Shown: positions 16,474-24,167 of the stretch, in pieces
Position numbering within the stretch: the stretch's first letter is position 1
How the letters are laid out: each line of letters opens with the position of its first letter
Source of the DNA: Streptomyces populi
GTDB lineage: Bacteria > Actinomycetota > Actinomycetes > Streptomycetales > Streptomycetaceae
Reading direction: 5' to 3'
NCBI RefSeq assembly: GCF_002911015.1
Contig: NZ_KZ626878.1
Coordinates: 1-64,000 of the forward strand
Length of the DNA: 64,000 nt
Position numbers and translations under genes: made by a program
Notes under the pieces: model-generated
What the model was told of the DNA's origin: nothing
The model's input: only the letters and a program-made list of their open reading frames with translations
The model's database searches: none

Positions 16474-17580
16474 TCAGGCCTCGCGGGAGTAGAGCCTCAA
16501 GGACTCGTCCATGCCGTGCAGTTCGCGGGCGGCCTTCTCCACGTCCTCGCCCGCCCGGGTGAAACCGGCGCGGGCGACGACCCGTTGCGAGGGGGCGTTC
16601 TCCCGCTCGATGGCGGCGAACAGGAGCTTGACGTCGTCGCGGGCGAGGGAGGACTCGGCCAGCGCGCACAGGGCCTCGGTGGCGTAGCCCCGGCCGCGGG
16701 CGTTCTCCGCGAGGTCGTAGCCGACCTCGGCGCGTCCCTCCTCGTCGGGCACGCCGTGGAAACCGATCGCGCCGACCGCGAGACCGTCCTCGCGCCGCAC
16801 GAGCACGAACATCCCCCATTCCGGCCGGTGCACCCCCTTCTCGTAGGAGTTCACGACCGACCCGGCGGCCTCCCGGGTGCCGTGGAACGGGCCGCCCTCG
16901 ATCCACTCGAAGCCGCCCGTGCCGCCGGCGCGCAGATCGGCGGCGGCGGCCGGGGTGACCCCCTGGAGGGTGAGCCGCTCGGTGCCGATCACCAGGTTGT
17001 TGCTCCAGCGCCACTCGGTGAGCGGCTCCCGGCCGGGCAGGGCGCCGCGCCCGGTGGCCCACAGGAGCGTGCTCCAGGGGGCGTCGGGCTCGGGCCGCAC
17101 GTGCGGGAAGATCCGGGCGAGGGCCCAGGCGCACAGCTCGGCCGGCGGCTCGTAGGGCAGGCCGAGCCCCTCGGCGATGTCGTGCGTGTGCAGCAGGACC
17201 TCGGTGACCCCCATCGCGGCGAAGCCCTCGCGGTTCGCGCTGCGGAACGGGTACGGATGGAAGGCGCGCACCTCGCGGGGGGTCGTCCGGACCGTGGCGG
17301 AGAGCAGCCGGCCGGCCGCCTCGATCACGTCGATGACCCCGGCGACGCCGGTGCCCTCGTCCAGCTTGATCTCGAACGGCACGTACGCCGTGGTGGCCCG
17401 CGCCGCCAGACGGCCCGCGTACGCGATGAGATCGTCGGCGATGTGCTCGGCGGTCCGCCGGCAGCTCCATTCCAGCCGTCCCGCCCGGGCGCCGTCCCAG
17501 TCGCGTCCGGCCGCCGCCCGCAGCAGCGTCGCGCAGCTCGCGACGGCTTCCTCGACCTGGTCCCCACCCGTGTCAGTCAT
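16474..17580 (-). CDS. Fusion of mycothiol/DinB-like domain and GNAT acetyltransferase
   Basis: A 368-aa two-domain protein. Residues ~1-200 resemble the DinB/maleylpyruvate-isomerase-like N-terminal fold (LEWSCRRTAEHIADDLIAYAGRL; VLLHTHDIAEGL with its His-x-His-Asp). Residues ~205-368 are a GNAT domain with the acetyl-CoA loop NARGRGYATEAL and RVVARAGF. The GNAT part resembles RimJ/RimL types. The substrate is unknown. The ATG at 17580 follows TATTGT by 7 nt, a leaderless arrangement. Another protein of the same mycothiol-linked family is encoded at 18455. Confidence 0.82.
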   Translation of the reverse strand: MTDTGGDQVEEAVASCATLLRAAAGRDWDGARAGRLEWSCRRTAEHIADDLIAYAGRLAARATTAYVPFEIKLDEGTGVAGVIDVIEAAGRLLSATVRTTPREVRAFHPYPFRSANREGFAAMGVTEVLLHTHDIAEGLGLPYEPPAELCAWALARIFPHVRPEPDAPWSTLLWATGRGALPGREPLTEWRWSNNLVIGTERLTLQGVTPAAAADLRAGGTGGFEWIEGGPFHGTREAAGSVVNSYEKGVHRPEWGMFVLVRREDGLAVGAIGFHGVPDEEGRAEVGYDLAENARGRGYATEALCALAESSLARDDVKLLFAAIERENAPSQRVVARAGFTRAGEDVEKAARELHGMDESLRLYSREA

Positions 17581-17622
17581 GCGGTCGACAATAGGGCGGA
17601 GCACGCCGCCGGGCCTACGGGA

Positions 17623-18312
17623 TTACCCGGCGTCGCCCGTCAGCGCCGCCAGTTCCGCCTCCATGTTCCGGCGGGCCGGGCCGGCCCAGACGCGTTCCCC
17701 GTACGAGGTCCTGAACAGCCTCGGGAGACCCAGCAGTTGGCGCAGCACGGCCGCCCGGCCCGCGCGGAAGGCGTCGTCGGGGACGAAGGCGTACTCCTCG
17801 CGGACGGCGGCGGCGTAGGCGGCGTACGCGGCCGGGGGCGAGGCCAGGACCGCCAGGTCCGCGTCGCACAGGACGGCGCCGTCGGTGTCGTCGTCGGCGG
17901 GGTCGTGGGAGACGGTGAGCCGGACGAGCCGGGCGACCTCGGCCGTGCGGTCCGGGGCGACGCCCAGTTCGGCCAGCGCGCGTTCGGCGAGCTTGGCGGA
18001 GCGCTCCTCGTTCTCCGAGCGGTCCGGGAGGTACACGGCGTCGTGGAACCAGGCGGCCAGCCGCACGGCGGCCGGATCACCGGCGCGCTCCCCGTGGGCC
18101 TCCAGCACGTCGATGTGACCGAGGACCGCGAGGAGGTGGTCGGTGGTGTGGTACCGGCGCCGGGGTTCGGCCCAGCGGTCCAGGAGGTTCGCCCCGTAGG
18201 GCCCCGGCGCGGGGCCGGACCCGCCGTCGCCGTCACGCGCGGCCAGGACGGTGTCCGCCCAGCGCTTCGTCAGTTCCGCGCGGGCCGGGTGGCGGGTGCT
18301 CTCTGCTGCCAT
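17623..18312 (-). CDS. HD-domain metal-dependent hydrolase
   Basis: A 229-aa predicted metal-dependent phosphohydrolase. It has YHTTDHLLAVLGHID (metal-ligand His), AAWFHDAVY (the HD pair), and LCDADLAVL (downstream Asp). This matches the HD proteins often annotated as N-methyl-D-aspartate receptor NMDAR2C-like by name transfer, which should be ignored. The ATG at 18312 lies 6 nt after GACAAT, so a leaderless transcript is likely. It is divergent from the next gene and 42 bp from the fusion gene behind it. Confidence 0.8.
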   Translation of the reverse strand: MAAESTRHPARAELTKRWADTVLAARDGDGGSGPAPGPYGANLLDRWAEPRRRYHTTDHLLAVLGHIDVLEAHGERAGDPAAVRLAAWFHDAVYLPDRSENEERSAKLAERALAELGVAPDRTAEVARLVRLTVSHDPADDDTDGAVLCDADLAVLASPPAAYAAYAAAVREEYAFVPDDAFRAGRAAVLRQLLGLPRLFRTSYGERVWAGPARRNMEAELAALTGDAG

Positions 18313-18454
18313 GGCGCCATTGTCCCCGCCGCGCGGCGGCCGTCGGCGTCGGCTCCGGACCACCGGCCGGAGGCGCGGCCGACCGGCTCCGGCGCACCGG
18401 CTCCGAATCCTTCGAACCGCCCGGCCAGGAGGCTCCGGCCCCTAGCGTGGAGGC

Positions 18455-19132
18455 ATGATTCCTCACGACGCACACGATGAACGGGACCCGGAACTGCCCG
18501 GTCTGCTCCTGCGCACCGAGCGCGACGCGCTGATCCCGCTGCTGCGGGCCCGCCCGGAGGACGACTTCTCCCGTCCGACGGCCGGGTGTCCGGAGTGGAC
18601 GGTGCGGGACGTGCTGGCGCACTGCTCGTCCGCGCTGATGCGGGTCGTGGAACGCCGCTACGAACCCGGGGTGTTCTCGCCCGAGGCCAACGACCGTGAC
18701 ATCGCCGAGCGCGCCGACTGGCCGACGGAACGGGTCATCGACGAACTGGAACGCGGGATGACCGAGGCGGGACCCGTGATCGCCCGTACCCGGGGCGCCG
18801 TCGACGCGGTCGCGCTCGGCGAGTGGATCCACGCCGGGGACGTGCGCGAGGCGTTCGGCGAACCGGGCGCCTACGCGGGGCCGGGACTGCCGCACGCCCT
18901 CCGTCTCTTGGCCCGCATCAGCCGCGAGCGCGACCTGGTGCCGCTGCACGCGGACCTCGACGACCTGGACGACCCGCTGCGCCTGGGCGGCGTCCCCGGG
19001 GACCGTCCCCCGGCCCGGTACATCGGCGGCGCCGCGACCCTCGTACGGCTGTGCTCGGGCCGGCCGGTCCCGGGGACGACGGTGTACGAGCTGGTGGGGG
19101 CGCGGGAGGAGGAGCTGAACCTGTTCGGGTGA
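18455..19132 (+). CDS. Maleylpyruvate isomerase family mycothiol-dependent protein
   Basis: A 225-aa DinB-like four-helix protein of the actinobacterial mycothiol-dependent family: CPEWTVRDVLAHCSSALMR near residue 45 and LGEWIHAGDVREAFGEPGAY near 120 carry the usual His/Asp/Glu metal ligands. The actual reaction is unknown; family members include mycothiol S-transferases. TAGCGT precedes the ATG by 6 nt, so the gene may be leaderless. A strong terminator follows immediately. Confidence 0.82.
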   Translation: MIPHDAHDERDPELPGLLLRTERDALIPLLRARPEDDFSRPTAGCPEWTVRDVLAHCSSALMRVVERRYEPGVFSPEANDRDIAERADWPTERVIDELERGMTEAGPVIARTRGAVDAVALGEWIHAGDVREAFGEPGAYAGPGLPHALRLLARISRERDLVPLHADLDDLDDPLRLGGVPGDRPPARYIGGAATLVRLCSGRPVPGTTVYELVGAREEELNLFG

Positions 19133-19140
19133 ACCAGCCG

Positions 19141-19185
19141 AACCGGTCGGCCGGTCCGCCCGTCGGGCGGACCGGCCGACCGGTT
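19141..19185. terminator. Bidirectional hairpin terminator
   Basis: A perfect 21-bp stem (19141-19161 with 19165-19185) with a 3-nt loop between convergent genes. Its right arm reaches the stop codon of the amidase gene. Confidence 0.9.
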
Positions 19186-21688
19186 ACTTGAGGTAGACCA
19201 GCCCGTCGGTCGTGACCGCGGGCCGCCCGGCGGTGCCGACGACCACGAGCTTCACCGTGTGCCTGGCGGCGGCGGTCCACGTCGTCGTCCAGACGGCGTC
19301 GCGGTACTTGGTCGTCGTCGACCTCAGATCCACGGTGACGGTCTTCTTGCCGTCCACGTAGACGTACACCTGGCCCGAGGTCGCGGCGCGCGAGACCACC
19401 AGGGCCGCCGAGCGGCCGGTGAAGGTCCAGCTCAGCGAGGCGTTCTTCGTGGAGCTGCCGTACGACCTGCCGCCCAGGTAGCTGCTCGACGACTTCGACG
19501 TCCAGGTGCCGGTCCTGGTGGCCGAACTCTCCTGGAGGATCACGGGGGTGCCGCTCACCGAGGCCGCGGCGGTGTTGCCGGCCCGGTCGTACGCGGTCAT
19601 CCTCCAGGCCGTGGCGACACCGGACTTGGCGGTGAGGCTCGCGCTCGTGACCGTCGGGCCGTACGTCTTCGCGACCGGGGCGGTGAGACGCACCTCCTTC
19701 AGCCCGACCGTGTCGGTGGCCTTCCACTTCAGGGTGAGCGGGGCGGCCGTGGTGCTCACCGTGCCGGTGCGCAGGGCGAGGTTCGGCTTGGTGGAGAAGA
19801 CGGGCGGCTTGGTGTCGGCGGGAGTGGTGGCCTTCGTGGTGGGCGAGGCGGTCGCGGTGGGGGTCGTGGCCTTCGTGGTGGGCGAGGTGGCCGTGGCGGG
19901 GGGCGTGACCCCCGCGGTGGGCGAGGGGGTCGCGGCGGGGGCGGTGGTCTCCGCGGTGGGGGAGGCGGTCGCGGCGGGGGTCGTCGCCTCCGTGGTGGGC
20001 GGGGCGGTCTCGGCGAGGACGGTGACGTCCGCGCTGACCGCGGTCCTGCCGGACTGGTGGACGCCCTGCACGGCGATCCGGTGGGTGCCCGGGGCCAGCT
20101 TCACCTCGGCGGAGGCGGCGGTGCCGGCGACGGTGGCCGCGACCTCGCCGTCGACCAGGACGTCGTACTCCCTGACCAGGGCGGCCGGGGTCGAGGCCGA
20201 CCACTTCACGGTGACGGCGGTGTCGGCGGGGACGGTGGTGCCGGACGCGCCGGCGCCGGTGACCGAGTCCAGCGTGAGCCCCTCGACCGCTCCGCCCGCC
20301 CAGGCGCGGATCGTGGGCAGCAGGGCGTAGTAGGCGTCGCCCGGGCACACGGTGTTGTAGCCGTCGCGGTGGCCGTGGATGACGGGGAAGGCCATCCTGG
20401 CGCCCGCCGCCCACGTCTGGCGGAAGTAGTTCGGTCCGCTCGCGCCCGCGGTGAGGGTGGCGGTGCCCGTCGGGTCGACGCCGTACTGGCCGAGCTTCCA
20501 GGCGGCGAGCCGGGCGACCGAGGTCATCGCCTCCCTCGACGGCGCCACACTGCTGTAGTCACCGATGATCGCGATGCCCGTGGTCTCGGAGTTGAAGCCG
20601 TAGGCGTGCGCGCCCATCACCGGCCGGTCGACGCCGCCCTTGCGGCCCTCGTAGATCGTGCCGCACTTGTCGACGAGGAAGTTGTAGCCGATGTCCTTCC
20701 AGGTCAGCTGCTGCACGTCGTAGGTGTAGACGGCCCTGATGACGGCCGGGGCCTCGGCGCAGCCGTAGTCGCCGGAGGTGGCGGTGTGGTGCAGCACCAC
20801 CGCCTTGATCCTCCCGCCCGGCAGGTAGCCGGGCTCCTCGGGGCTGATGGACTCGTCCGCTCCCCAGCCCGCGCGCGAGGTGATCGGCGGGCGGGGCGCG
20901 GTGGACTCCGGGGCCGGGGGCACCGTCGTCGACGCGCTCGCGGTCGGCGTGGCCGGGCCCGCGCCGGAGCCGGTCGGGGAGGGGCTCGCGCTCCCGGTGG
21001 ACGGCTGCGTCTCCGTCTCCGTGGGCACGGCGGTGGCCGTCGGGTCGGACGAGGGCTCGGAGGTGAGGGGCGGGGAAGGGTCGGGTGAGGCAGTGTCCGC
21101 GGGGGCGTCCGTCGCGGGCGGGTCGTCCGTCGCGGGCGGGTCGTCCGTCACGGTCGGGTCGGCCGGGCCGGTCGGGTCGGACGGGTCCATCACGAACCCG
21201 GCGGGCTCCATCGGGGAGGCCGTACGGCCGCCGGGGTCGATCATGTCCAGCCGGAGGCCCTCGGGCAGCCGCTGGGACGGCCGGCCGGACATCCGCACCT
21301 CGACCCCGTCGGACGGGCCCACCCACGCCGGTGCGGTGCCGCCGCGGGACGCGCCCGGCTCGCCCTCGCCGCTGTCGCCGTCCAGCCGCAGCCACGCCGA
21401 CCACGCGTGACCCGCCGTGCTCCGGGTCCGGACCTCGATGGTGCCGGTCACCCGTGCGGACGACTCGGCCCAGGTGATCCCGAGCATGCTGAAGGGCTCG
21501 GTGCTCCGCCGCTCCAGACGGGCGGAGGTGCCGCCGTCGGCCACGGTCAGCGCCGCGGTCCTCGCGCTCGCCCGGACGGGCCCGGAACCGCCGTCACCCT
21601 CGTTGCCGCCCGTGGCCCCCCGGACGACCAGCGTCCCGGACACCGCCGCGACCGCCAGAACGGCCGCGCCCCACCCACGTCGTCGCAC
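19184..21688 (-). CDS. Secreted PGRP-type N-acetylmuramoyl-L-alanine amidase, multidomain
   Basis: An 834-aa exported protein. An N-terminal signal/anchor (WGAAVLAVAAVSGTLVV) leads to a ~150-residue beta domain and a Ser/Thr/Pro/Asp-rich linker. A peptidoglycan-recognition amidase_2 domain (~270-450) has SRAGWGADESI, VVLHHTA, GYNFLVDKCGTIYEGR and VIHGHRDGYNTVCPG, holding the zinc His/His/Cys. Next come an Ig-like domain, a Thr/Pro/Ala repeat linker (~560-630) and C-terminal Ig-like and beta-sandwich domains (~630-834). It should cut the MurNAc-L-Ala bond in peptidoglycan. The GTG start at 21688 follows GGGCGGGG. Confidence 0.92.
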   Translation of the reverse strand: MRRRGWGAAVLAVAAVSGTLVVRGATGGNEGDGGSGPVRASARTAALTVADGGTSARLERRSTEPFSMLGITWAESSARVTGTIEVRTRSTAGHAWSAWLRLDGDSGEGEPGASRGGTAPAWVGPSDGVEVRMSGRPSQRLPEGLRLDMIDPGGRTASPMEPAGFVMDPSDPTGPADPTVTDDPPATDDPPATDAPADTASPDPSPPLTSEPSSDPTATAVPTETETQPSTGSASPSPTGSGAGPATPTASASTTVPPAPESTAPRPPITSRAGWGADESISPEEPGYLPGGRIKAVVLHHTATSGDYGCAEAPAVIRAVYTYDVQQLTWKDIGYNFLVDKCGTIYEGRKGGVDRPVMGAHAYGFNSETTGIAIIGDYSSVAPSREAMTSVARLAAWKLGQYGVDPTGTATLTAGASGPNYFRQTWAAGARMAFPVIHGHRDGYNTVCPGDAYYALLPTIRAWAGGAVEGLTLDSVTGAGASGTTVPADTAVTVKWSASTPAALVREYDVLVDGEVAATVAGTAASAEVKLAPGTHRIAVQGVHQSGRTAVSADVTVLAETAPPTTEATTPAATASPTAETTAPAATPSPTAGVTPPATATSPTTKATTPTATASPTTKATTPADTKPPVFSTKPNLALRTGTVSTTAAPLTLKWKATDTVGLKEVRLTAPVAKTYGPTVTSASLTAKSGVATAWRMTAYDRAGNTAAASVSGTPVILQESSATRTGTWTSKSSSSYLGGRSYGSSTKNASLSWTFTGRSAALVVSRAATSGQVYVYVDGKKTVTVDLRSTTTKYRDAVWTTTWTAAARHTVKLVVVGTAGRPAVTTDGLVYLK

Positions 21689-21724
21689 TGCCCCGCCCTT
21701 TCACGTGAGCTTTACATGATCTCC

Positions 21725-21753
21725 ATATGTGAGGAGGTTATATGAGAGTTCAA
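21725..21753 (-). promoter_or_regulatory. Candidate promoter of the amidase gene
   Basis: On the minus strand TTGAAC (21753-21748), exactly 17 nt, then ACATAT (21730-21725), in an unusually AT-rich patch about 30 bp upstream of the GTG start. Confidence 0.45.
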
Positions 21754-21882
21754 CTATGGCGGGAGCGGTCCGGAGTTCGGGCGTGCGGGCTCACGGGGCC
21801 GGGAGTGGTCCGGAGGGGCGCCCCCGGCGCCCCCGCTCGCCGTGATCTTCTCGCGCCCCCGCTCCCACCCGCGTACTGTTGG

Positions 21883-21898
21883 ATTGGACTAGACCTAT
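21883..21898 (+). promoter_or_regulatory. DasR-like (dre) site upstream of cutC
   Basis: ATTGGACTAGACCTAT matches 12 of 16 positions of the DasR operator core ACTGGTCTAGACCACT as I remember it. It lies 24 bp before the cutC start. DasR answers to glucosamine 6-phosphate, the metabolite produced downstream of the murQ pathway. This is a motif match only. Confidence 0.45.
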
Positions 21899-21921
21899 AG
21901 CGGCCCAGGAGAAGAGGTCCG

Positions 21922-22626
21922 ATGAGTGAGCGGAAGAGCGCGGTCCTGGAGGTGATCGCCCTCGGCGTGGAGGACGCGGTCGCCGCTCAGGCCGGCGGTG
22001 CCGACCGGCTGGAGCTGGTCACGGACATGGCGGCCGACGGGCTGACCCCGTCGGTGGAGACCTTCACCGGGATCCGCGCTTCCGTCGACATCCCGCTGCG
22101 CGTGATGCTGCGCCTGTCGGACGGTTTCTCGGCGGGCGGCGCGAAGGGCGTCGACGCCCTCGTGCGGGCCGCGGACGAGCTGCGGGAGGCCGGCGCGGAC
22201 GAGTTCGTGCTCGGTTTCCTCGACGAGCACGGCGGCCCCGACCTGGCCGCCGTGGAACGGATCGTCGCCGCGCTGGACGGCGACCGCTGGACGTTCCACC
22301 GCGCGGTCGACCGTGCCGCCGACCGTGACGCCCTGCGCAAGCAGCTCGCGGACCTGCCCGGCCTCGACACCTATCTGACCGCCGGGTCCCCGGCGGGCGT
22401 CGACGACGGGCTCCCCGTCCTCGTGGCCGAGGCCGCTCGCCGCGGCGAACCGGGGTACGAGCCGCGGATCATGGTCGGCGGCGGTCTGCGCCTCGACCAC
22501 CTGCCGGAGCTGCGCGCGGCGGGTCTCGACGCCTTCCACATCGGCGGTGCGGCACGTCCGGAAGGCTGGACGGGGCCGGTCTCGGCGGAAGCGGTACGGG
22601 AGTGGCGGACCGCCCTCGACGGCTAG
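21922..22626 (+). CDS. cutC: CutC family protein
   Basis: A 234-aa TIM-barrel protein of the CutC family, first linked to copper tolerance in E. coli; the real activity is unsettled. VIALGVEDAVAAQAGGADRLELV, the strand VRVMLR-type segment (LRVMLRLSDGF), TFHRAVDRAADR, and GGGLRLDHLPELRAAGLDAFHI are seen. Length is typical. AGGAGAAGAGG precedes the ATG at 21922. No copper genes lie nearby. A DasR-like site sits just upstream. Confidence 0.9.
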   Translation: MSERKSAVLEVIALGVEDAVAAQAGGADRLELVTDMAADGLTPSVETFTGIRASVDIPLRVMLRLSDGFSAGGAKGVDALVRAADELREAGADEFVLGFLDEHGGPDLAAVERIVAALDGDRWTFHRAVDRAADRDALRKQLADLPGLDTYLTAGSPAGVDDGLPVLVAEAARRGEPGYEPRIMVGGGLRLDHLPELRAAGLDAFHIGGAARPEGWTGPVSAEAVREWRTALDG

Positions 22627-22763
22627 GACCCGCCCGGCGCGCCGGGCGCCGTCCCCCTCGGTGTCCGCGCGACCGGTCCGGTCCGGCAGGTCACGGATCC
22701 ATCTCCGCCGCGTAGTTGTTGTGTTGTGAGAGTCACGGGACGATCAACGAGCCGTTTTTTGCG

Positions 22764-22817
22764 TGCATATTTGATCGTGCCCCGGTCGGCTGGGGCATGA
22801 CAATCAAACATATGTGC
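22764..22817 (+). promoter_or_regulatory. Imperfect inverted repeat upstream of the trypsin-like lipoprotein
   Basis: TGCATATTTGAT..GTGCCCC (22764-22783) faces GGGGCATG..ATCAAACATATG (22792-22817), with an 8-nt centre and a few unpaired bases. It is AT-rich against the background and lies 50-105 bp before the ATG. It may be a large operator or a leader hairpin. There is no other gene between 22627 and 22869. Confidence 0.5.
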
Positions 22818-22869
22818 GTGCCGGCGAAAGCGGTGCGGCAGCACAGCAGCCTCAGGGGGACAAGGCTTC

Positions 22870-24084
22870 ATGCCATCCATACGCAGCCGCACGCTCGCGG
22901 CAGCCGCGGCCGTGATCGCGGCCGTCATGATCACCACCACGGCCTGTGACGGCAAGAAGGACGACGAGGGGGCCGCCTCCCGGCCCTCGTCGTCCTCCCA
23001 GGCCGACAAGGGTGTCGACACCGGCCAGGACGACGGCTCCGTCTCGATCGGCGGCTACAAGCTGCCCTCGGGCGTTCCCACCGAACTCAGCGGTGCCGCC
23101 CTGGACAAGTGGAAGAACGGCGGGTGGCAGGACTACAGCAAGTGGGCCTCCGAGGCCGAGGACTTCGCCAACCCGTACATCAAGGACTTCTGGTCGCCGG
23201 AGAAGATGGCCGCGGCCAAGGCCAGCATCCCGGTCGCCCAGGCGGGCAGCACCAGTTCGGGCTCGGGCAGCGGCGCCACCTCCTACCTGCCCGACGGCAA
23301 GGTGAAGAAGCAGACCGCCGCCAAGGTCAAGAGCACCTACCACCGCTACGCGCCGCCCGTCGGCAAGATGTTCTTCTCCTCGCCCCAGGGCAACATGGTC
23401 TGCTCGGCCGCCGTCGTCACCGACCCGGCGCACCCCGGCAAGTCCAACCTGGTGTGGACCGCGGGCCACTGCGTGCACGCGGGCAAGGGCGGCGGCTGGT
23501 ACCGCAACATCGCCTTCGTCCCCTCGTACAACAACAACGCCAACCTGAGCAACCGGCAGATCACCGACCCGCGCGCCAAGGCCGTCTCCCCGTACGGCAT
23601 CTGGTGGGCCGACTGGGCCACCACCTCCTCCCAGTGGATCAAGGGCGGCGCCCACACGGGCAACGCGGCCTCCGGGTACGACTACGCCGTGCTCCACGTC
23701 AAGCCCGAGAACGGCGGCAAGTCCCTCCAGGAGCGGCTCGGTTCGGCCCTGCCGGTGTGGTTCGGCGCCCCGGCCGCCAACAAGGTCAAGTCCATGCAGG
23801 TCCGCGGCTACCCGGCCGAGGCGCCCTACGACGGCTCGAAGATGTACGACTGCCACGGCGCCAGCAAGCGGTTCGTGCTCGCGAGCAACGTCCCCGCCCA
23901 GTTCATGATCGGCTGCACCATGAACGGCGGCGCGTCCGGCGGGCCTTGGTTCATGAGCCACAACGGCCGGACCTACCTGGTCTCCAACAACTCCCTGAGC
24001 GACCGCAAGACGTTCATCACCGGGCCGCGCCTCGGCGCGAACGCCAAGCAGGTCTACCTGGCGACCAGCAACAAGTTCAAGTAG
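22870..24084 (+). CDS. Trypsin-like serine protease lipoprotein
   Basis: A 404-aa exported protein. The signal peptide ends in a lipobox-like TTAC with C26, so it is probably lipid-anchored outside the membrane. A charged and Ser-rich spacer follows, then a chymotrypsin-fold protease with the triad H200 (TAGHC), D271 (YDYAV) and S356 (GGASGGP). A ~150-residue pro-like segment precedes the protease domain and may keep it inactive. Targets are unknown. The start at 22870 follows AGGGGGA. A strong terminator closes the gene. Confidence 0.88.
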   Translation: MPSIRSRTLAAAAAVIAAVMITTTACDGKKDDEGAASRPSSSSQADKGVDTGQDDGSVSIGGYKLPSGVPTELSGAALDKWKNGGWQDYSKWASEAEDFANPYIKDFWSPEKMAAAKASIPVAQAGSTSSGSGSGATSYLPDGKVKKQTAAKVKSTYHRYAPPVGKMFFSSPQGNMVCSAAVVTDPAHPGKSNLVWTAGHCVHAGKGGGWYRNIAFVPSYNNNANLSNRQITDPRAKAVSPYGIWWADWATTSSQWIKGGAHTGNAASGYDYAVLHVKPENGGKSLQERLGSALPVWFGAPAANKVKSMQVRGYPAEAPYDGSKMYDCHGASKRFVLASNVPAQFMIGCTMNGGASGGPWFMSHNGRTYLVSNNSLSDRKTFITGPRLGANAKQVYLATSNKFK

Positions 24085-24104
24085 CCCTTCGTACAACGCG
24101 GTTC

Positions 24105-24134
24105 ACGGCCCCCGGCATCCGTGCCGGGGGCCGT
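24105..24134. terminator. Terminator between convergent genes
   Basis: A 13-bp stem ACGGCCCCCGGCA (24105-24117) with its complement at 24122-24134 around TCCG. Confidence 0.87.
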
Positions 24135-24167
24135 CGGCGTCCGCGCCCGGGGCCCGTCGGGCCGAGG

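Noticed and set aside
19800..20015. A CRISPR-like array
   Set aside because: The repeats are in frame within the amidase gene, vary in length, and have no unique spacers.
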